From positions 83,125,062-83,189,061 of the forward strand of contig NC_134367.1 of NCBI RefSeq assembly GCF_035582795.1: a stretch of DNA of 64,000 nt, given 5' to 3'. Under the pieces are notes generated by a model, which worked only from the letters and a program-made list of their open reading frames with translations, made no database searches and was not told the origin of the DNA. The position numbers and the translations under genes are program-made. This document shows, piece after piece, positions 9,316 through 20,700 of the stretch. Source of the stretch: Mycteria americana (taxonomy: Eukaryota; Chordata; Aves; Ciconiiformes; Ciconiidae). Numbering within the stretch: position 1 is the first letter of the stretch; the number at the start of each line of letters is the position of its first letter.

Positions 9316-12300
9316 TTCATTAAGTCTGGGTTTCACGTGCCAATTGTGGACATCTTGTGTTACTCACCAGTGGGCTCACCTGTATGTCTAATAGCAGTCT
9401 GGTTTAATAGATCCTTTCTGTACTAACACTTTTCCTTCTTAAATTTCCCTGTAAAAACAGGTGTTGGTGAATATAGACTGCATCAACCTCTGCCTTCTCC
9501 ATCATATTTTTAGTACAGTCTCACTTTTGTTGCATTTCTGTGGAAAACTTTACAAATTCTGATTTTAAAACTTGATTTGACATGTTAATTTTCCATACTT
9601 CCTTCTTAAAACTGCACTATCTGTCAGTGTTCCCAGTGAAACTTGACATTTACAAGGACAGTACTACTCAGGAGTATTTGTACTATCATATGTTTTTTAA
9701 GATGAGGACTAGATTCACATCATGAGTGGTCTCGCATCATGAAGCAGTTTTGAGAGGTATTTCCCTTGCTATTGTTCCCATCAGTTTCCTGGTTTGTCGT
9801 TTGTTGCAACTGATAAGAGTAAAGGATTGCTCCAGGAAGGGAGGATTGTGGGTATTAAATACATTTTCATATTCAGATGGATTTTTTTCTAATGTCTTCT
9901 TTTATATCAGTGTTCATTTGAACAACAAATGGAAAACAAATGTGGGAATTGGCCTGTAGAATTCCGTGAACAGTACAGCCTGCCGGTGGGGCCGGGGGGA
10001 GAACTTAAGCTAGAGGCAAGTCCTGTCTCAAATATACAAGTGTCCTAAAAAGACAAGTGTCTTCAAAACAGTTCAGCAATTTTGGACCAGCTGTGGAAGA
10101 ACATCACCTCTGCCCATGCATGTTTTTACAATGAAGTATTATGATGCCAAGATCTCTTTTATACAGAGATAAAGGTGACAAAGGGCTGGGTGGGTAGGCT
10201 TTGCAGTTGCTACCTATTGCAGGCTATTAACAACAGGTCATGGCCTTGTTTTTTCGGGTATGTTACTGTGAACGCTGTTTCTGTAAGATTTTGTTCTTGA
10301 ATACAGTGTCCGTCCCACAATCATAAGAATGAATAGCAGTATGTTTTTAAAATATGCTGGTAAATTTGGGTCAAAGGTGAGAAATTTCATCTTCTGTATC
10401 AGTTGACTTTAGAGTACTGAGTTTAGGTACTGTCTATAACAACACAAACTAGTAATGAATCTTGAGCAAACATGCTTCATTGAACTGCAGAATAAGTTGC
10501 CTGACTGGACTAGTAATGAATCTTGAGCAAACATGCTTCATTGAACTGCAGAATAAGTTGCCTGACTGGAAATCTGAGAAACAAGTTAATATACTTGACT
10601 TTCGAGACAAATCGGGTATGAGGGAGGTCAACAAATGGTTCTGCAACTAAAGGCAAAAGCAATCTCAGTCTGTGGTCATCTACTGGAATTGCTCAGAACT
10701 ATCCAGATAACATTTCTAGAGGTTAAACTACCTAAATGAGGGTTATTTAGCTATTTCATTATTATGAAAGAGGCTGCTCTTAAGTTGTTTTGAAACTGGT
10801 TATCGGGCAAAAAATTGTGAAGGCCAAATATTTCCAAGTATTTATTAATTTTTAGGGAAATGTTATCTAGGAAGTTTTCATAATACTTGATGAGTTCTGA
10901 TGAAGGAATTGGAAGTAGCATTTTTCTCCGGACTAATAAAAATAAATTAGTATCTTGCAAGAAGATATGTAATAGAAATAGTCTGCTTTACAACATGTTC
11001 TAGAAGTGATAATGTGCCATTCCTCTATACCTTACCATCTCCAGTAGTCCAACCACTGTCTGTATTCACTCGGGGTATCTGGGTCACGTGGGAAGTGTAT
11101 TCTTACAGCAAGTTCAACCCTAATTCCTATGCGTAAGCTGATGAGCAGGCTATTTATGTCTAGGTGGAAGTACACTTCTCAGGCAGGGAAGGTGCTGCTG
11201 CTCAAACCGTGTAGGAATGAGTTACCTGAGCCTCCTTTCTAGGAACGTTTTTCAAGAGAACGACTAAATGTTGTTCATTTGGAACAACCCACAGAAGGGC
11301 TTATGCCGTGCTGTGCTACCTGCCGCTGTACCAGTGTCAGTAATAACAGATACCAGGTAATGTGTTACAAAATCAAAGGCTAGAGAGGGCTCGGTCATTA
11401 CTGGACAACTAGTGAATAATTGCTGAAATGCAAAGTAGCCATTCAAACTGCAAGCTTCTCTTGCTGCAGCAGCAAGGTGTACTGTAGAGTAAGTGGCTTG
11501 TAAGGATTTTTCTTCTTCCTAGGGTTCTGCTAGAGCCCCTCGGTTCTGTCACATTTCCTATACACACGGCATCCCTACGCGTCCTTAAAGTAAAGCCAGT
11601 TACATTGTGGTGAAGCATAACAGCAAGAAAGAACAAGCGGTGAGTTTCTGAGAAAAAGCGAGATGGACATCTCTTCATGGCGATGACAGGGTGACACAGA
11701 CTGCTCTGGCTGCCACCACAGCTCTTTGCTTCATCGCTGCTGGAGGTGGTCATCCTTGAACACGGTGGCCATGCATTAGCTGTCGTATTTTGCCACCGTA
11801 ACTTGAAAAGCCACTAAAAGCTTGGACTGGGTGACCTCCTGAGGTTAAAGTCCCCTGTGAGCATATGATTGTTGCTGCCTGACGCAGTGATGACAGAAGT
11901 GAAACAGCTGCTCTCCGTCAGCTGCTTCTTACCTGCTAGCCAGCATTCAGGGATTTTGCACTCCAAATGAAATACCAAGTTCCTACTTGCATCTGGATTA
12001 TTACAGCTGTTTTGAAGTCTTAAGCTTAAAGAAACAATTGCTTGTATATGAACGTCAAGACTCGACATTAAATTACCCGTAAAGTGTGGTTTAGGGGTAG
12101 ACAGGCCATGAAAGAGACTTGCATTTCAGTGTGGGTGAAAATACATTCTGTGCCTTTTCATGTACTCGGGTATATGGAAAAACCAAGACTCCAGGCTGGG
12201 TGGAGCTTTGGGATTCTTCAACAGGCCATTAGGTGGCACTCCTTGCACTTCAGGAATACTTCTTTCTCCCTCTCTAACCTGTTCGGGGGAAGAACAGAAA

Positions 12301-14283
12301 GTGCAAAATTAGCAGCCTCCTGTTTCACCTACACCTGCACTCCAGGCTGAAGATGGATCAGCAGGAGCCCCCGCTGGACCGTAAAACAAGTTAGAGGAGG
12401 AGGAAGGGGGGTGTGGGGGGGGAGGTCTGCAGCTAGCTGAGAGTTGAGAAGTAGAATTTACATCTAACTGGGTTTTCTGTGAGTGTTTCTTTTAACTTTG
12501 CTGCAAGAGGGACTTGGAAGAGGAGCCAGTAGCCCCTTTTTTCTAGTTCAGGGTTCAGTGAATAACCCAAAAGGCATCCTTTTGTGGTCTACATACACCA
12601 CACCACTTGCATCCATTGCAGTGAAAAAAATCTAATTTTCTGTCACCATATGGCATCAACCCTGTTCCGCAAGAGAGGCAGGATGAAGTTGTAGGAAGTC
12701 AGAGGGGATTATAAAACACAAAACTTGTCTCTGGCTCCTTGGCTAAGCTGGGGAGCTGGAGGGATGTGACAGGCCGAGGAAAGGGTAGTGTACTGTAGGT
12801 GTGAAAGCTAAAAAAGGGGAGATGGCCATGGCCTTAATCCCTCCGTTCCCTTTTAGCTTCTGCCAAGCCAGGCTGCTTTAAGACTAGATTAAGTTTCTAA
12901 GAAGGTGCAGCAGCTTGGCCTGAATAGCTCACCCTGTCTCTGTCCCAACCATCCCCTATCCTTCGCATCATTTCATCTGCTTTTTTGTCCTAATAAGTCT
13001 TAGACCTGACATTTCATAAACTGCATAATGAAGAACATTTGAAGGAGCAAAAACCAACAAGCCGAATATTTGGCTCCCCCATTGCTTAATTTAGGAGCAG
13101 TAAATACTTTGTTTTTCTCTAAATGACATCGACCGCTGGACTGTAATTTGTGTGTTCGTTGCAAGCGTCTTCTCTTTAGAGATGTTACTAATTGCACAAA
13201 GTCTGGGGTAAAATGCAGACTAGAGCTCAGTGATGTCGCAGGACAGTATCTTACCTATAGGAGTATGGCTTAGTTGGGGTTTTTAATTCTTCTAGTAGCT
13301 TCATTCAGCAACTTACTGATGGGGGGAACAGGCAAAGGGCCTCTCTGCTCTTACTCCACTTCCTCCCCACTGCTTCGCTCCCCTGCCTTTGCCTTCCCAC
13401 TGACCACCCTGGTCTCTTCCCAGGACCATTCCAGTAATTATCCGCTTTCTTCCCAGAAGGATCCGTTCGGTGGGTGTGCTGCCACCCATTTGTGAGTGGA
13501 TTTTGATTCACCAGGAGGGTGAATCACCAGGAGGTTGTGTTTTGAGAGAGGCACAGAGCAAAAAAAGCTGTGCTAATCGCTTGCTCGGAGGGTGCCCGCC
13601 TGCAGAAGCCGGCACAGCCTCTGCAGCAGTTGCCTGCAGCCGGTGCATGGTGGGAACGCAGCCTGCCCGCAGCACCCACACGTGGCTTGAGGAAGCACTG
13701 GCCATTTTGTTCAGCTCAAGGGCAGTACTTCTCAGAAACAAGAAATAATTTGACCAGAGCAGTTTATTTTTTATGCCCCTTCATTTTGAGCGCAGTATAC
13801 CAAGTTCAACGGTTTTGGCCTGTTTAATGCATAACCCAGCACACACTTGCTATTTTACAGGCATTACTCCCAAGACTCGTAGGGCCGTGCTATTTATAGT
13901 GCACAGCACATCTTACTCTAGCTGTTTTTCAACCAACAGCAAGACAAACTCCCTGGTGTGTGACAGGACCACACAACTTGGCACGGGCTGCTCCAAATAA
14001 CACGGTGGTGGAAGGATACAGTACAAAGTCTGGGCTGTTCCGGCAGATGGCAAACGGGAACGCGTCCAAAGGGAAGAGTCATCCTGAGGATAAAACACCC
14101 TGGGGGCTTCAGAGAGGACGGCACCTCTACCAGGCAGGGTAAGGAAAGCTGCAAGTAGGGGACTTCAGTATCAAATCTGCAGTCTTCTGCAGGATATGTC
14201 GCCAAGAATTATTTGGGTTAGTCTTAAGCTTTGCATTTAGCAGTACCTAGATAGGAAATCTAACTTGAACATAAACAACTTTA
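9316..14283. other. Intergenic sequence between SPRTN and EGLN1 3' ends, part 1
   Basis: I see no exon I can support here. Open frames are short and lack recognisable domains or splice context. Notable contents are an exact 61-bp tandem duplication (separate entry), a G-rich purine stretch at about 12,390-12,427, and a short duplicated TCACCAGGAGG at about 13,508-13,534. Confidence 0.6.
10448..10569 (+). repeat. Exact two-copy tandem duplication, 61-bp unit
   Basis: Bases 10448-10508 and 10509-10569 read identically, starting ACTAGTAATGAATCTTGAGC and ending TTGCCTGACTGG. Identity over the full unit implies a very recent duplication, a variable minisatellite allele or an assembly artefact. 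There are no flanking partial copies. Confidence 0.95.
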
Positions 14284-14462
14284 TTACAGTGAGGGTGGTT
14301 GAACACAGGAACAGGTTGCCCAGGGAGGCTGTGGAGTCTCCATCCTTGAAGATGCTCAAACCCCAACTGGATATGGTCCTGTGCAGCCAGCTCTGGGTGG
14401 CCCTGCTCAGGGCAAGAGGGCTGGACCAGACCATCTCCAGGAGCCCCTTCTACCTCTGCAGC
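14284..14462 (+). mobile_element. CR1 LINE fragment (3' part of ORF2), sense orientation
   Basis: The sequence reads like the conserved CR1 3' segment: GTGGTTGAACACAGGAACAG, then GTTGCCCAGGGAGGCTGTGG, then the CTCCATCCTTGAAGATGCTC stretch. In translation it gives NRLPREAVESPSL, typical of the CR1 ORF2 C-terminus. It is truncated at both ends and lacks the terminal 8-base repeats. Confidence 0.8.
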
Positions 14463-16599
14463 CCTGGGTTTCCGCCTAACAACCCCGTGAGCACTTCAGG
14501 ACAGAGTGAAATTACAGCTGAAGGCAGTTAAGATCCATCTGCCTGCTCTTGCACTGCCACAGCCTGGGAGTGCTCACACCATCTGTATTTCCAGCTGCAC
14601 GTTTCTTCCTTTCCTTGCAAGGTTCGGCATGGGCAGCTCTCATCACTGCCACCACCCAGGCTACGTCCGGGAGGGACAAGTCCCCCATCCCATGTGTCAG
14701 AGACTGGGGGACTTCAGGCAGGAGCCGGGCACGTGCCACAAGACAAAGACAGGTACGAGGAAGCTCTGCCCTGCCAAGCCGGGTGGAGAAGCAGGTAGCT
14801 GGGTCACCGCTTCTCACGGCCTGCCCTGGAAAGGCAGGTTTTAATTGCTGCTTCCTCGCCAAGCCACACAGCAGGAGGGGGAGCAGGATTATCAGCCCTG
14901 CAGATGACGTGAATTAAAGCTCAGATGTAATTAATTTTGAATGTACCTATAAGAGATTTAGAAGGCAGGAAAAGCATCTGATGACAGGAAATAGGAGGTA
15001 TTTCAGGCACTGCAAAACCCCAAAAGACTATTCAAGCTAGCTGGCAACATTTCCCAGGCAATTTGGCAGAGTTAAGAGGACACCACCCAAGAAGTTTTAC
15101 TGCTAACGTTTAGGCTGACACTTGGGTCTTGAAATGCAGTTTTGTCGAAGCAGACAGACATCCCAAGTGGTAAGTGATGCCACGACTTTGGAGCTTTTTG
15201 CAAGGCGTTATGGACATGAGCATCCCCTGAAGGAACGAGGAGACCTGAGGTTGGAGGAAAACACCTAAAGTTGCCTTCATGGAGTCTTCCTCTTAATCCC
15301 TTTACAGCTCCAGAAATGTTACCTTCCCTCAGGACTCTTCTGCAGTGGAGCGCTCCCACACTAAACTAACGCTTTGCATCCTTAGCAGTGCAGGCGCTGA
15401 ACCACACATAGGGTCGTGGTCAGTCTGTGCCTGCCCTGCAGCAGGTACTGGGGGAAACGCTGCCTTAACTTCTTCAGGAAGAGAGACTGGAGGTCTCTGC
15501 TGTTGGGCAAGCATCCTCACTCAGCTTTGGGTTGTTATATGATGGATTGATCCCAGGCCTGAGTGTATTTTCACATGTGGCTGTGGATTTGTGCTGAAAT
15601 GATACCTGATATGTGCTGAAAATGTGCTGATGATGATTTTCAGGAGCTTGACAAGTAGATGTCCTGTTTGTGAAGCCTGCACCCGTTTCCAGTCTCCTTG
15701 TGTCTCTCCCTTTCCTTACTTCAGTAGAAAGACTACCCGAGCTTGGCATGAAACTGCTCCTGGGTGATGCTAGCATGGTTAGATACGCTGCGTTCAGTGC
15801 CAGCTGAAGGGTACGTCCCACAGAGTGCCATGGTTCCGCAGTGTCGTGTATAATCCCTCCACCTCTGCTAAAAGAGGAGGAGCACCCTCAGCAATTCAAG
15901 ATTAGTTTGCTTCCCCGAGACGCTCAGCAGCTTGCCACGCTGAGCTTTTGTCAAGCAGCACCGACTCAGGGCAGGTAGCAGCAGCAGCCAGAGGCTACAC
16001 TGCTGGCCATGACTTGGTAGCCGCTCCTCTAGGCATTTTTCGCAACTCTCACCCAAGGGCACCTGACCACCTGGAAGGGCAGGCACCAGGCTGCTGCCAG
16101 CCTCCATCCCAGAGGAAAAAAACCCAAACGCTTTCCTCAGCCAAGCATTTTAAAAGGTAATCCACCGCCCACATAAGGGGTGTAGCACAAACGCCTGCAG
16201 CTCGGCTGACGCGGGACAGCACTTGGGGAGCTAACGCAGCCTGGAAGGATGCAAAAGCGCTGGGTTAGCGAGGAGGCAGGAGAGGCCCCCCCACACGTGT
16301 GGGAGCAGAAGCGGCAAGGGAAGGTACCGAGGCGGCGGAGGCAGAGCTGTTGTTCTCCGTGCGCTCTCGCCGGAGCAAACTAGAGCAAATTTGCAAAGCT
16401 CCTGTGAGCACTGGAGGGGTAACCAGCCATCTCCCACTTCCCCTGCTCCTTCATCCCTGCCCTGGCGGATGGACGTTCGGTCGTAGATAAAGCTGCCTCG
16501 TGAGCAGCTGAACGAGAGCTTACACCACCGCCATCAACAACAGCAAAGCCTCCCAACCAAAACACGCATCCTTCGATTGCCACAAGTTAAAAGAACTTC
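14463..16599. other. Intergenic sequence between SPRTN and EGLN1 3' ends, part 2
   Basis: This stretch is moderately GC-rich and becomes CpG-richer toward 16.2 kb. Several short open frames occur on both strands, but none has domain similarity, a conserved start or convincing splice sites. I see no nameable repeat. Confidence 0.5.
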
Positions 16600-16865
16600 T
16601 GCTTGTGCGGCGCAACGCCCTCCACCTAAAACAGAGCGCCTTGTCTCTTCGGGAAGCCGGTTTTCTGCCCTTGTCCGGCTGCGGACACCAGGGGGACCCA
16701 GTCACCCGCCCGTGCCTCCCCCTGTGCCCGGGGCAGGTCCCCGAAGCGCCTCTGCACCCCGAGAGCGGCCGCGGCCGCGGGCGCCTTCCCCGCGCCCCGC
16801 GCAGCGGCCGTGGCGCAAAGCCCCGCGCCCCGCCTGCCTTCCTCGAGTTCTACAAGCCGAATTTT
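16600..16865. promoter_or_regulatory. Orphan CpG-rich island, candidate promoter or enhancer
   Basis: This is a dense CpG/GC block (GGCCGCGGCCGCGG-type sequence near 16,765-16,780) in otherwise AT-rich intergenic DNA, far from any gene start in the window. On its right flank (16,890-16,907) sits GGTTATGTCATTGCATAAC, an inverted repeat containing C/EBP- and CRE-like bZIP half sites, and a TTTTACCGTAAAA near-palindrome at 16,864-16,876. No gene is assigned on either strand. Confidence 0.5.
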
Positions 16866-16907
16866 TACCGTAAAATACATGCCCTCCCCGGTTATGTCAT
16901 TGCATAA

Positions 16908-19885
16908 CAGCGCCTGGTGATGAAGTTGCAGCAACTCTTAACCATACACAGTGGTTTCCTACTGGTGCTGTTTTAAATAAAGGGGTTTTTTTAAAAAACT
17001 AAGATGTTCTCATAGTGCAGGTGGGGAAAAAATAAAAGTAATCAAAAGTTGAGTAAGTGCTACCTACATCCCATCAAAGAGTTCTACATATAACAGAAAT
17101 TTAGGACCAGAGTTAACTTACTACAGTTTTTGCTTGTTTATTAAAACATGACTGTGCAGCACACGTGCCCAGCACCACAGTACTTACTATGATGTTGTGG
17201 CTGGGGAAGGGGAAGCGAAGGGAAAATAAACGTGCTCAAACCTTGCTCTTTGCTATGGGGAACACCATCAACTGGACTCTAATCTCAGAAAACAGATTCC
17301 GTTATTACCCATGGCGCCGATTCCCTTTGCCAAACGTTAGTGGTGTCCACAATCACATTTTCCTTGGAGAAATATCTTCTCCTTGGTGTCCAAAGATGTT
17401 GCCAAGTGCTTAAATAAAAACAGTTCTTCTGAAATATCTTTTGGTTCCGGTAAGCCAAGATACTGCACTCACCAACAGCCGAGACTGCACTTTTCAGGTT
17501 TAGGGGTGGTGGCGGGTAGCTTGTTGCTGGCTAGTGGTTTGTTGGGACACATTCACTCCCATCTTCACTGTATGGAAAAACTTCTCAGGATTGCAACAGC
17601 AATTAATCAAGCTCCAAAATTCTAGTTTCCTTATGTTTCTTAGAGCTGCCACCATGTCCTCTGCTAGAACGCAATCTTTATTAATAGCTTTTTAAAGCTT
17701 GTTTACCTACAATAACGTAAGCAAGATACATCTACAACCTAAGTGACTTGCCTTAAGACAGTTCTGATCTTTTTTTTTTGCTTGGCTTTTTGTTTGACCC
17801 TTGCTTTCTTTTGGTAGTGAAATACCAGCTCACAACCCAATACAATACTCAGGTATTAGGCTTTCTGTTTGTGAGTAGGAGTCAAATCTCTGCATTTCAG
17901 TTACTCTGGATTCATCTTTTATTTGAAAGCAAAACTAAAACTGAACCACACCAGCTCTTGAAACTAGCCCAGGAGAGGAACTGGTTCCACCCTGGCAAAC
18001 CACGCTGACACACAGACAGGCCCACAAAGAGCACTGGATCCACACGGTGAATATTCAGACATGAAATTTTACTTCCCATCTCCAACAGCATTTGAAAGAA
18101 AGAACGGGTTTCCAGTTTGGGCACTGCCCTGAAGCAGTGAGTCAGCTGTGTGCAATACTGGCAAGCTGTTAGTCCATCTGAGTGTTTGACAGCCCTCACC
18201 GCTCCGACGCAAGGCATGCCCCGCAAACTTCCTGCCACGTGAAGGTGCTCGTACTGGGCTTATAGGGTAAACGAGCTGGTCACCTTTTCCAGCATTTATC
18301 ACCACGTTATATACAAGGTAGTTATAGTAAGTTCTCCAGAAGAAACCATAAACTATTACCAACTAAATTTAATCCTGAGCTGCACATTTAATGAGAGGGG
18401 GAAAAAAAATCCCTTAAGTCCAACAACTTATAACTAGAAGACAGACAAAGAAACCAACTCCTAGTTCAAGCAAAAAGTTACTTACCTCTCACCTTCAGAG
18501 ATAAAAATACGCTATTTTGCAACACACATGCATGAAGAGAAAGGATGGATGGGATGCATCAACAATCGTCTTTCCCGAGGCAAACGCATGGTGTATTCTT
18601 TCTTCTCATACTTCATGCTCCTCCCCAAAGCAGACACCTATAGTATATTTTTGCTTGGCATGTCCCATATTCCTCATACCCACCCCGCACACGTGTTTTA
18701 TCTCGGTCTTATGCATCAGTCTCTTCCCATCCTACTTTACCATTTCTATTCAACTCGTTTCTTCCTCCATGTCCTGCTAAGGACTTGAGTCTATCCCCAA
18801 TGGATTGGTGATTTGCATCTCATCTGCTCCTTCCACTTTTAGAGCCAACTCTTAGTACCTGGCTCATCCATTTGGGAGCAATGGGTTTTTTTCTTTTTTT
18901 CAGGAAAGGGATAAACGTGCTGCATATTCACTCAACTTCAAAGCTACAGGGAAAAGCTTGATGGAACTGAGTAAGTGGTAGTAAAAGTCAACAGAGCGAA
19001 TTCTTTGGAACTGGTTTTGTCTGGTAGGACAGAGGACCTTGAACCTGCTTCTGTCAGCTGCTATCCACCCCCACCAGACAGGGTCAGGCAACTCAGATTC
19101 AGCAGATGCTCTAGAGTGAGCACAGGCAGGTCTTGCAGCAGTGTAATAGCACAAACAGGCTTCAATTTATTTGCAGTAATTGCCTACATTCAAGCTTTAC
19201 TTTACATCCGCAAAAAAAGCTAAGTGAGTGTTTTATATGAAAGCTGACTGGGAGACGCAAGTTTCCGCAGATCCATGCCCCCCCTCCCCCCCCCCCCCCC
19301 CAAGCAGATGAGATCCAAATGCAATTAAGTCACATGAATTTCTTCAAAGTCTTTGCTGCTCAGTGCTCATAAATTCGCACTATGTATTTGCCAGTGCATG
19401 CAGCTACCTGCATATCTGTGTGCCTGCAGGCAAGGTACACACGCTAGACTTCCGGGGGTTTTGAGACTTTTGAGTTTGCTGTTGTCATTTAGCAGTCTCC
19501 CCTCTTCTTCAAAGCATTCAGCGGGCACAAAAATGGTACTTTCCAGTCTGAGTATACTTACCAGTGTGACTTAGAGATGTGATCTTTCCACTCCTAACCT
19601 TGAAGTGGTCAGCAGAGCCAGATGTTTTACGTAAGATATAGGCTGTCAGCTAGCTTCCTCTGATCTGCAAGCATCTTTCTTTTGAAAAAGCACCCAAGAG
19701 AGACTTCATCTTTCCCTGGTGCGGTGTTTGACTTTACTACGCAAAATGATCCCCCTGCATATTGTGCTCAGCAGTGTGGTAATAAACAAAAAAAAAAAAA
19801 AAAATCAGGTTTACACAGGATGGTTTCAAGTGCTAGAAGGCTTCTTCCTTGTTCAATGTAAAACAAAGATGGGGAAGAGGCTATT
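16908..19885. other. Intergenic sequence between SPRTN and EGLN1 3' ends, part 3
   Basis: This is AT-rich sequence with only short open frames. It contains a C-homopolymer block and no exon, RNA gene or nameable repeat that I can support. Confidence 0.5.
19278..19301. repeat. Poly-C tract (interrupted once)
   Basis: Seven C, one T, then sixteen C. It is a simple homopolymer, probably length-variable. Confidence 0.9.
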
Positions 19886-20296
19886 TCAAGAGAACATGCA
19901 AGAAGTTATACAGCACTGAAGCATGGAAAAAGCCTCAAAGCACTTTGGGACCAGCTCAGCGCTGCTGCTCTTCGGTTTCAGCCTACCACACTGGCAAGAG
20001 CAGAACTGAGCACCACAGGCACCCAAGTGCCATGAAAGGTGCACTAAGGCTGGCAGACTCAGCCGGAGATCCAGGTAACTCTTCCTGAACCGGCCCAAGA
20101 CGGACAAGCACACGCAGGGGGGCTTCACAAGAGTTAAAGCACAGCAGAAGCACAGCCAGGCAGATGCTTCCTTGATTACCATACAGTCATTACGAAGCTC
20201 ATCAAAAAGCTTAGGGAAATTGTGTGGTATCTCGTATGGGTTGGCATCTGTAGACTCTACCATTCTTCTGCCGTCTTCAAAGGGCTCATAATTCAT
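19886..20296 (-). other. Unrecognised 136-codon open reading frame, possibly coding
   Basis: The minus-strand frame opens with ATG at 20296 (context CTCCCAATGA) directly after an in-frame TGA, so this is a real start or nothing. The first 45 or so residues (MNYEPFEDGRRMVESTDANP..., then PHNFPKLFDELRNDCMVIKE) have a balanced, protein-like composition. The rest is Cys/Leu-rich and looks like translated non-coding DNA. I do not recognise the protein and do not assign a function. It lies about 400 bp beyond the likely 3' end of EGLN1 on the same strand. Weak GT donors exist at ATG|GTAGAG and ATG|GTAATC. It could be a small exon, a decayed gene or chance. Confidence 0.25.
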
Positions 20297-20516
20297 TGGG
20301 AGTCACGTAAAACTGAAGAGCTCCCATTAAACCTTACAAATCCTGGTTGAAGAGGACTTTCGTTTTGCACCTCATGTACTTGTCAGAAAGTGCTGAAAAA
20401 ACGAGAGCTGCCTCTATGTCTGTCATCACTCTCCAGTCAGCCTAAACTTGGTGCTGTTTCTGAGGGAGAAATCATTAGGAAAATGATCACCATACCCAGG
20501 TTAACTGTAGGCAGTC

Positions 20517-20700
20517 AAAAAAAAAAAAAAAAAAAACCAAAACAAAAAAGCCCAAAAACCCAGATCCTTTTCTCCAGAGCAGAACTAGCTCTGATCTAAA
20601 AACAAACCAAAAGCAAAAAAACAAAACCAAAACAAAAAAACCCACCACACCCCAAAAACCCCACAACAAAAAAAAACCACCACCCCACCCCCCATCCACA
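20517..20700. repeat. A-rich and CA/CCA-rich low-complexity block
   Basis: A 20-base A run is followed by mixed AAAAC, CCAAAA and CCACCCC sequence. On the minus strand this is a T/GT-rich stretch just downstream of the proposed EGLN1 3' end, which suits a downstream element for cleavage and polyadenylation. It could also be the remnant tail of an old retroposon. Confidence 0.7.

Noticed and set aside
11409-11753. 114-codon minus-strand frame in the intergenic region
   Set aside because: No domain, no splice context and irregular composition; frames of this length are expected by chance in this amount of sequence.
16626-16934. Minus-strand 102-codon frame across the orphan CpG island
   Set aside because: It starts at TTG rather than ATG, and its second half is low-complexity Ala/Gly/Arg; not supported as a protein.
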